Assembly (NCBI GenBank): GCA_011390085.1
Contig: JAABTB010000187.1
Coordinates: 1 to 5,388, forward strand
Origin: Desulfobacula sp.
Lineage (GTDB): Bacteria > Desulfobacterota > Desulfobacteria > Desulfobacterales > Desulfobacteraceae
Direction: 5' to 3'
Length of the DNA stretch: 5,388 nt
Positions 1 to 5,388 of the stretch are shown one piece after another. The notes beneath the pieces were generated by a model, which had not been told where the DNA came from, made no database searches, and saw only the letters and a list, made by a program, of their open reading frames with translations. Made by a program: the position numbers and the translations under genes. How positions within the stretch are numbered: position 1 is the stretch's first letter; every line of letters begins with the position of its first letter.

Positions 1-1857
1 GCTCAAAAGCTGCTCTATATCCAGAAACCTTTTCACCCCAAGGAAATCATCCAATTTTCAACAGCCCTTGGTACCAAATGGAAGGCTGAAAAAGATCTGC
101 GCTATTTACAAGAGCAGCTGGAAGCAGAAGTGATCCAACGAACCAGAGAGCTGGCAAAAGCAAATGCCCTCCTGGAGAAAGATATTGACGCCAGACAAAA
201 AATTCAACTTCAACTCGAGGAGAGCGAAGCCAAATACCGGCATTTGTTTGAAAATGCCCATGACATGATCCAAAGCGTTGATACAAAGGGAGGGTTTCTC
301 TTTGTTAACCGGTCTTGGAAAGAAACCATGGGATATACGGACAGTGAAATCTGCCGTCTCTCGCTGTTCGACATCATCCACCCGGACTCACTCACCCATT
401 GCCAGAATGAGTTTAAAAAACTCATGAAAGGGGAAACGCTTAAAAATTTCGAAGTCATGTTCAAACAAAAAAACGGCTGTGCCGTTATTCTTGAAGGAAG
501 CGTGGTTCCCCGTAAGATCAATGGTGAAATTCGGGCCACCCATGGTTTTTTCCGGAATATTACGGAACGGAAAGCAACTGAAGAGCAAATCCGCCGGAAC
601 CTGGAAATTCAGAACATCGTCAACAAGCTGTTGTCTCTTTCCCTGGAAAGGCTTGAATTTGATGACATCCTGTCCCGGTCCCTGGACCTTATCATTTCCC
701 TGCCCAATTTTGTTTTTGAACAAAAAGGATGTATTTTCCTGATGAACCAGAGTACCCAGACATTGGCCCTTAAAATATACAAAAAACAGTCTTTAGAAGA
801 AGTCTCTCCCTGTCTCACCGTTCCCATGGGAACCTGTCTCTGCGGCAAATCTGCCCTGAGCCGGGAAATACTGTTTGCCGATTCCGACGACGAGCGACAT
901 GATATCCGATGGGAGGGCATGATGCCCCACGGACATTGCTGTGTTCCCATCGTCTCATCCGGAAAAACGCTGGGAATGCTGAACCTGTTCATGAAACCCG
1001 GGCATATCAGTGAACACTGGGAAAAAGAATTCCTGTGGGCGGTATCAAATGCCCTTGCCGGGATTATTGTCCGGGAAAACACTGAAAGGGCAAAAGAAAA
1101 GATTGAAATGCAATTGTATCAGGCCCAAAAAATGGATGCACTGGGAACCCTCGCCAGCGGAATCGCCCATGATTTCAACAATATATTGAATGCGATCATG
1201 GGGAATATAGAACTGGCTCTTTATACCGAAACATGTCCGGAACCTGTAAAGGAAAGGCTCACCATCGCTATTGATGCAAGCCGGCACGCCGTGAACCTGG
1301 TCAAACAGATTCTGGCCTTCAGCCGGAAGAATGAAGAGGGGAAAAAGCCGATACGGATCAGCGACATTGTCCAGGAAGTGGTTTCTTTGTTAAAATCCAA
1401 TCTTCCCCCTAAAATTGACATGAAACTCTCCATTGAAGGAAAAGACAGCATCATCCTTTCAAACCCCACCCACATCCATCAAATCCTGATGAATCTGTGT
1501 ACGAATGCCATTCATGCCATGGGGGAAACCGGCGGTATCCTGAAAATCACTCAGGCTTTGGCAACCATTGGACCCCTGTCCGAGAAAGTTCCGGCAACAC
1601 TGATGCCCGGCACCTATATAAAACTCAGCGTGAGCGATACCGGCCACGGTATTGATGCTGAGTCCATTGAACGGATCTTTGATCCATACTTTACCACCAA
1701 AAAGAAAGGCGAAGGGACAGGATTGGGATTATCGGTCGTATACGGGATTGTTGAACAGCTTAAAGGCGCGGTGGAAGTGATCAGCAAACCAGGAAACGGA
1801 ACTAGTTTCCATGTATATCTGCCGGTACTGGATACCAATTTAATTAACCCGCAATAA
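1..1857 (+). CDS. Sensor histidine kinase (REC remnant-PAS-GAF-HisKA-HATPase_c), 5' partial
   Basis: This is a signal-transducing kinase that should autophosphorylate on histidine and pass the phosphate to a receiver domain. The frame is open to base 1, giving 618 visible residues (numbered from base 1), so the true start lies outside the window. Residues 1-25 carry a Lys-Pro-Phe (9-11) followed by a helix, as at the end of a receiver domain. Residues 27-74 are a charged, heptad-like coiled-coil linker. PAS spans about 75-191, ending in NITERK. GAF spans about 205-360, with C279, C281, H300, H310, H312, C313 and C314. HisKA has the H-box GIAHDFNN with phosphoacceptor H390. The ATPase domain has N-box N498/N502, G1 DTGHG (546-550), F-box FDPYF (560-564) and G2 GEGTGLGL (570-577). 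All catalytic boxes are intact. I see no membrane segment in the visible part, and there is no C-terminal receiver. A GTG at 130 could be called as a start, but the upstream in-frame receiver remnant argues against it. The signal and the partner regulator are unknown. Confidence 0.93.
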   Translation, partial: AQKLLYIQKPFHPKEIIQFSTALGTKWKAEKDLRYLQEQLEAEVIQRTRELAKANALLEKDIDARQKIQLQLEESEAKYRHLFENAHDMIQSVDTKGGFLFVNRSWKETMGYTDSEICRLSLFDIIHPDSLTHCQNEFKKLMKGETLKNFEVMFKQKNGCAVILEGSVVPRKINGEIRATHGFFRNITERKATEEQIRRNLEIQNIVNKLLSLSLERLEFDDILSRSLDLIISLPNFVFEQKGCIFLMNQSTQTLALKIYKKQSLEEVSPCLTVPMGTCLCGKSALSREILFADSDDERHDIRWEGMMPHGHCCVPIVSSGKTLGMLNLFMKPGHISEHWEKEFLWAVSNALAGIIVRENTERAKEKIEMQLYQAQKMDALGTLASGIAHDFNNILNAIMGNIELALYTETCPEPVKERLTIAIDASRHAVNLVKQILAFSRKNEEGKKPIRISDIVQEVVSLLKSNLPPKIDMKLSIEGKDSIILSNPTHIHQILMNLCTNAIHAMGETGGILKITQALATIGPLSEKVPATLMPGTYIKLSVSDTGHGIDAESIERIFDPYFTTKKKGEGTGLGLSVVYGIVEQLKGAVEVISKPGNGTSFHVYLPVLDTNLINPQ

Positions 1858-1875
1858 CAGGATCTGGCCGTTTAT

Positions 1876-1913
1876 TCATCCCTGCCAAGAAGTTTAGCTC
1901 CGGGCAGGGATGA
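1876..1913. terminator. Convergent intergenic hairpin, probable bidirectional terminator
   Basis: A perfect 11-bp inverted repeat (arms TCATCCCTGCC at 1876-1886 and GGCAGGGATGA at 1903-1913, with a 16-nt loop) sits between the kinase stop (1857) and the minus-strand stop codon (1918-1920). Placement between converging genes fits a shared terminator. Neither side has a clean T-run: the plus side is followed by a broken T-rich stretch within the neighbouring gene (GGTTATTTCTGTTTG), and the minus side by ATAAACGG. It may therefore be a weak or factor-aided terminator, or an mRNA 3'-end stabilising hairpin. The rest of the 60-base gap shows nothing else. Confidence 0.55.
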
Positions 1914-1917
1914 GCGG

Positions 1918-4518
1918 TTATTTCTGTTTGGGCATGACCTTGCGGTATACCTTTTGAAACGGCAGTTTCTTTTCGTTCACCGTCAGGAGGTCGTTTTCAA
2001 TGGAAATGCCGAAAAGCCGCTCGTTTTCCGTGAGATAGGGCAGGATCAGTCTCCAGTCCGGCTCCGCGACCTCGGCGAACATGCCTCCGTTGAGATGTTC
2101 CTCCACGATTTTGGAACCCGGGTCCCGAAGATAAATGGCCCCGCCCGAGGCCAGGGAGAAAAGGTTGGATCCGGGATAGGGCATGGGAAGGTCCATGACC
2201 TTACCGGCTTCATCAAAGGCAATGCCGTTGACGATGACGAACCCGCCGCCGTTGAGGGGATCTCCGGCCATGAAGGATTCGGCCAGGTAATCCAGACAGG
2301 TGCCGTTGATGACGACTCTTGGTTTTCCCGTGGCATTGATCAGGGGGCGGCCGGCGGCATTGCCCAGGATATAGACCTCACCGCCCTTGGCGCCGTACAT
2401 GAAGGTCTGGCCCACATCCCCGTGGACCACGAATTTGCCGCGCTTCATGATCTGGCCGAGCTGGTCCTGGGCATTGCCGTGGACATGGATTTCCATGCCG
2501 TCCATGCCCGAGGCCATATAATCCCCGGAACTGTCGTAGACATCAAACCGCACCCCGTCGGAATCGGCCCCGAATCCACACCCGGTAAATCTCTGGCCCT
2601 TGTAGCCATAGCAGATATACTGCTTCCAGCCCAGGCGGTAGGCCTTGTTGATCATCCTGGAATCGCAGTCTTCGCCTTCCGGTTCAAATGCTTTGGCATT
2701 GACCACCAGGATGGTTTCATTTTCCATGGGAGCCCTCAAGTCCTCCCTCGTGGCCCGGTCGATATAGGCATACCGGCTGTTTTGTTTTTCCCTGATGGGC
2801 GGGGAGGAGGCAAAGATCCGGGTCAGGCTGTCCCGGAGGATCTGGAGCAGGGAACTTCTTTTTTTGTCCCCCGTGGGAAAGGCCCGGTCGTTGAGAAGGG
2901 TTAAAAGGTCAATGGCCATGGCCTTTTGATCATCGCTTTGTCCGGCCAGGGTTTCAACGGTGTGACAGATGCCTTTGATCTCCTGAAAGCTCAGGGCGGC
3001 AAATTCCGAGGTGCAGAATTGCCCGAGGCCTGTTTTATCCTTTGCCTCAAAAAAAGCCGTGACCTTGCGGGCCGGGATTGGATCTTCAACGGACCCTGAA
3101 ATTTCAAGGGAAGTGTCAAAATGAAGCTGCCCTTCCGGGATGGTGACTGTTTCGCCGAATTTGTTCTGGGTGACCAGGGTTTTGGAGCCGTCGCCTTTTC
3201 CCGCATCCCTGAGGGTAAAGGTAAAGGCCCCGCCGTCGGTGGAGCTGCCGCCCCGGGCATTCCAGTATTTGTCGGCAATGGGACAGAAGCGTTTGTCTTC
3301 GGCGGAAATGCTCTGGAGGGTGGCGTCAATGGCCTGTTTTTCAGAACAGACCAGGCCGATCTGGACTTCGTCCCTTTCCTGGAGGGCAAAGACCTGGGGC
3401 CTCAGCATGGCCGTGTCCGTGATGCCGATCAATTGCAAAAGATCCCGATAGGGGTCGTTCCGGGCAATGATAAAGAACCAGGGCCCGTCCGGGGAGCCGT
3501 TCATGTGCTGGCTCTGGATATACCGGTACACCTGCTGCTTTTCCGGGGAAAGCCGGTCAAAATCGTATTCCGTTGTCGGCGCCAGGGCTTCGATGATGTA
3601 TTCCAGGGGATAGCCGAAAACCCGGTTGTAAAGATCCAGGAGCAGGACCGAGGTTTCCGTGTCCGTCAAAAACTGGGGAAAAATATTATGCTGGTTCAGG
3701 TATTCGCTGACCGCATGGTAGTTGGCAAAATCACCGTTGTGCACCAGGGCCTCGTGCATGCCGGAAAAAGGATGGGCCCCGCCCGGATGCCAGAGCCGTC
3801 CACGGGTCGGATAGCGCTGGTGGGCGATCCAGCCGTGGGCCCGGAAATCCTCCAGGCAATAATACTGGGTGGCCTGTTCCGCATAGCCCACCACCTTCAG
3901 GATCATGACGTTTCTGGCATGGGACAGGACAAAGGCCTTTTTTTCTCCCAGGGACGCATAATAGGCCTGGTTCAGGCGGATGGAATTCTGGAACACGAAT
4001 TCGTCTTCGGCCTTTCGTTTGTCCATTTCATAGAGAGCATTGAACCGGATGAATGGGTCCAGGACCCCGGGTTTGACCCGGACAAAATACCGCCATACCT
4101 CCGGCGGCTTCACCTCAAGGCCGATGCTCGTATAGTCGCCGATGGTGGGGGTTTTTTCGGATTTATAGATATCAAAATGGGGGAGGATATGGGATGCCTC
4201 CACCTGGGCAATGGCCGTATCATCAATATAGGCCACCTGGAGAAGATAATGGTCTTCCAGAACGTCCCGGGGAACGTTCAGGTCCGAGGCGCTGAGGCCC
4301 ACGGCGGCGATGCCCCCGCCCTTGCCGTTGCCCCGGTTGTGCATCTGGACCGAGGGTTCATAGATATGGCGGCCGGCAATGGGAATGGAGGCCATGAAGC
4401 CGGTGACGCCGCAGCCGCCTTCCTCGTCGCATTTGTTCACCGGTGTCTCCATATGGGGAATCCGCCCCCGTGAAGCCAATATATTTTTTATGAGAATATC
4501 CGTATTCCGCTTCATCAT
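1918..4518 (-). CDS. Glutamate synthase-like protein: class-II glutamine amidotransferase fused to GXGXG domain
   Basis: This is a predicted cytoplasmic subunit that releases ammonia from glutamine and helps deliver it to the FMN subunit encoded just upstream. It has 866 residues. The class-II amidotransferase domain covers about 36-437: nucleophile C36 in GGCGVTGF, the QRYPTRGR segment (R235), HNGD (260-263) as the oxyanion/substrate loop, TDTE (285-288), and a CSEK turn (391-394) near its end. Residues 438-601 are a linker I cannot assign. Residues about 602-840 form the GXGXG right-handed beta-helix domain, with glycine-spaced repeats at 665-688 and 694-723. The FMN domain that lies between these modules in classical GltB is absent here and is supplied by the neighbour. 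The first 35 residues would be a propeptide if C36 must become N-terminal, a length similar to that of known GltB propeptides. Two adjacent ATGs (4518, 4515) are possible starts; a later ATG at residue 23 is less likely. It may be a true glutamate synthase, or a relative such as GlxB/GlxC or N-methylglutamate synthase MgsA/MgsB. Confidence 0.9.
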   Translation of the reverse strand: MMKRNTDILIKNILASRGRIPHMETPVNKCDEEGGCGVTGFMASIPIAGRHIYEPSVQMHNRGNGKGGGIAAVGLSASDLNVPRDVLEDHYLLQVAYIDDTAIAQVEASHILPHFDIYKSEKTPTIGDYTSIGLEVKPPEVWRYFVRVKPGVLDPFIRFNALYEMDKRKAEDEFVFQNSIRLNQAYYASLGEKKAFVLSHARNVMILKVVGYAEQATQYYCLEDFRAHGWIAHQRYPTRGRLWHPGGAHPFSGMHEALVHNGDFANYHAVSEYLNQHNIFPQFLTDTETSVLLLDLYNRVFGYPLEYIIEALAPTTEYDFDRLSPEKQQVYRYIQSQHMNGSPDGPWFFIIARNDPYRDLLQLIGITDTAMLRPQVFALQERDEVQIGLVCSEKQAIDATLQSISAEDKRFCPIADKYWNARGGSSTDGGAFTFTLRDAGKGDGSKTLVTQNKFGETVTIPEGQLHFDTSLEISGSVEDPIPARKVTAFFEAKDKTGLGQFCTSEFAALSFQEIKGICHTVETLAGQSDDQKAMAIDLLTLLNDRAFPTGDKKRSSLLQILRDSLTRIFASSPPIREKQNSRYAYIDRATREDLRAPMENETILVVNAKAFEPEGEDCDSRMINKAYRLGWKQYICYGYKGQRFTGCGFGADSDGVRFDVYDSSGDYMASGMDGMEIHVHGNAQDQLGQIMKRGKFVVHGDVGQTFMYGAKGGEVYILGNAAGRPLINATGKPRVVINGTCLDYLAESFMAGDPLNGGGFVIVNGIAFDEAGKVMDLPMPYPGSNLFSLASGGAIYLRDPGSKIVEEHLNGGMFAEVAEPDWRLILPYLTENERLFGISIENDLLTVNEKKLPFQKVYRKVMPKQK

Positions 4519-4527
4519 ATTTCCTTA
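4519..4527 (-). promoter_or_regulatory. Ribosome binding site and 9-nt intergenic spacer
   Basis: On the minus strand the spacer after the upstream TAA reads TAAGGAAAT, followed by ATGATG. The AGGA core (4525-4522) is 3 nt from the first ATG (4518) and 6 nt from the second (4515). Normal Shine-Dalgarno spacing favours the second ATG, which would make the protein 865 residues. The short spacer leaves no room for a promoter or terminator, so the two glt-like genes are almost certainly co-transcribed and possibly translationally coupled. Confidence 0.7.
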
Positions 4528-5388
4528 TTATAAAACCATTTTATAGCCGGGTGAGCTCTGGTATTGTTTCCGTTCTTCCTCATCCAGGTAATCCAGGTGG
4601 ACGAGAAGATCGGACCGGCCCCGGAGTTCTTTGATGCTGGTCAGGCCAAAGGATCTGAGCAGCCTGCACCATTGTTTTCTCCAGGCCATGTACATGTTCA
4701 CCAGCCGCTGTTCCACATAGGCTTCATCGATCATATACCCCAGCTCCGGGTCTGTGGTGGCGATGCCCCGGGCACAGCCCCGGCCGCTTTCACAATTCCC
4801 GCACCTCACGCATTCCACGGCCACCAGATCGGCGGTGCCGATGACACAGCCGTCGGCGCCGAGGGCAATGGCCTTGGCCACATCCATGGCATTGCGGATG
4901 CCGCCGCTGGCGATGAGGGTGATTTTATCCCTGGCCCCTTCTTCCACAAGAAACCGGTGGACCTTGGGGATGGCATATTCAATGGGCATGGCAATGTTTT
5001 TTTTGGCAATGTCCGGGGCTGCACCCGTGCCGCCGTAGCTGCCGTCGATATGGATAATATGGGCCCCGGCATAATAGGCGCCCACGGCCACCATATCCAC
5101 ATCCGTGGGCGTGGAGACCTTGACCGAGCAAAGCACCTTGTGGTTGATCTCCTTCATCCAGTCCACATGCTTTTTGTGGTCTTCCACGGAATAGACCGAA
5201 TGAAAGGGGAAGGGTGAGAAAAGGGGCCGGCCCACAACGGTTTCCCGCATTTTTGCCACGGCCTCTGTGACCTTTTCTCCGAGAAGATGGCCCCCCAGCC
5301 CCGGCTTTGCGCCCTGGGCATATTTGAATTCCATGACCGGGCAGTTCTGGATGGTTTCTTCCCTTACCCCGAAAAGCCCGGTGGCCAC
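4528..5388 (-). CDS. FMN-binding glutamate synthase-family subunit, 5' partial (C-terminal 286 residues)
   Basis: This is the C-terminal part of the FMN/Fe-S synthase module of glutamate synthase, a flavin alpha/beta barrel expected to reduce an iminoglutarate-type intermediate using ammonia delivered by the amidotransferase subunit. In window numbering (residue 1 at 5388) it shows QGAKPGLGGHLLG (25-37), HIDGSYGGTGAAP (113-125; the glycine-rich flavin/phosphate loop), ASGGIRNAMDVAKAIALGAD (160-179; the barrel phosphate-binding strand and helix) and a cysteine motif C193-X2-C196-X2-C199-X5-C205 followed by ARGIATTDP, where GltB ligates its [3Fe-4S] cluster. The N-terminal part of the barrel, perhaps about 200 residues judging from the family, and any ferredoxin-like domain lie beyond 5388. 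The GTG at the very edge is probably an internal valine. It is the first of two visible genes in the operon and is separated by 9 nt from the amidotransferase-GXGXG gene. The reductase or electron donor is not visible. N-methylglutamate synthase MgsC/GlxD is an alternative identity. Confidence 0.92.
   Translation of the reverse strand: MATGLFGVREETIQNCPVMEFKYAQGAKPGLGGHLLGEKVTEAVAKMRETVVGRPLFSPFPFHSVYSVEDHKKHVDWMKEINHKVLCSVKVSTPTDVDMVAVGAYYAGAHIIHIDGSYGGTGAAPDIAKKNIAMPIEYAIPKVHRFLVEEGARDKITLIASGGIRNAMDVAKAIALGADGCVIGTADLVAVECVRCGNCESGRGCARGIATTDPELGYMIDEAYVEQRLVNMYMAWRKQWCRLLRSFGLTSIKELRGRSDLLVHLDYLDEEERKQYQSSPGYKMVL

Noticed and set aside
609..1082. Minus-strand open frame inside the kinase GAF region
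   Set aside because: It overlaps a well-conserved GAF domain on the plus strand, and the product shows no recognisable motif.
130..1857. GTG at 130 as the start of the kinase gene
   Set aside because: The frame is open back to base 1 and encodes a receiver-like end and a coiled coil continuous with the downstream helix. The GTG falls mid-helix with no convincing Shine-Dalgarno sequence.
1954..2904. Plus-strand open frame (316 codons) opposite the GXGXG region
   Set aside because: It has the same antisense shadow composition, no domain, and overlaps a clearly conserved domain on the other strand.
3121..4473. Long plus-strand open frame (450 codons) opposite the amidotransferase gene
   Set aside because: It is a shadow of the high third-position G/C of the minus-strand gene. 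Its translation is rich in Gly, Val, Asp and His with no recognisable domain, while the minus strand has clear catalytic motifs.
4996..5004. A-AAA-AAC slippery heptamer in an A8 run of the FMN gene (similar AAAAAAC near 470-476 in the kinase)
   Set aside because: The conserved protein continues in the zero frame on both sides. I see no stimulatory stem-loop and no useful product in the shifted frame, so chance is the best explanation.
4564..5217. Plus-strand open frame opposite the FMN subunit
   Set aside because: It is an antisense shadow of the FMN barrel gene, with a biased Gly/His/Asp/Phe composition and no family resemblance.
5386..5388. GTG at the right edge as the start of the FMN subunit
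   Set aside because: The protein family needs a substantial N-terminal part of the barrel before this point. The codon simply coincides with the window edge.

Overview
The window looks like a piece of a bacterial chromosome, most likely from a sulfate-reducing or related Desulfobacterota (Desulfobacteraceae-like) genome. That placement is an inference. It rests on the style of the kinase (KPF-type receiver remnant, PAS, GAF, HDFNN H-box) and on the split glutamate synthase-like genes; no taxonomic marker gene is present. The sequence is almost fully coding: three genes, two of them cut by the window edges, and one short convergent intergenic gap.

Left part, plus strand (1-1857): the 3' portion of a large cytoplasmic-type sensor histidine kinase. 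The frame is open to base 1, and the first ~25 residues look like the end of a receiver (REC) domain. It continues through a coiled-coil linker, PAS, GAF, HisKA and HATPase_c, and ends without a C-terminal receiver. The GAF domain carries a dense Cys/His set that may bind a metal or cofactor.

Gap (1858-1917): a perfect 11-bp inverted repeat with a 16-nt loop lies between the two convergent genes. It is a likely shared terminator, although its T-tracts are poor.

Right part, minus strand (5388 down to 1918): two tightly linked genes of a glutamate synthase-type system. Upstream is the C-terminal part of an FMN-binding (alpha/beta barrel) subunit with a four-cysteine Fe-S motif. Nine bases further downstream starts an 866-residue protein that joins a class-II glutamine amidotransferase domain directly to a GXGXG beta-helix domain. 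In classical GltB these modules lie in one polypeptide with the FMN domain between them; here the FMN module is a separate subunit. Together they should hydrolyse glutamine and channel ammonia to an FMN site that reductively makes glutamate from 2-oxoglutarate, or a related product as in N-methylglutamate synthase. The electron-donating partner is not in the window and may lie upstream of 5388.

Nothing suggests a mobile element, phage, CRISPR array or RNA gene. The most noteworthy points are the amidotransferase-GXGXG fusion with its unassigned ~160-residue linker, the Cys/His-rich GAF domain and the CX2CX2CX5C motif. I do not see a clearly unprecedented system.
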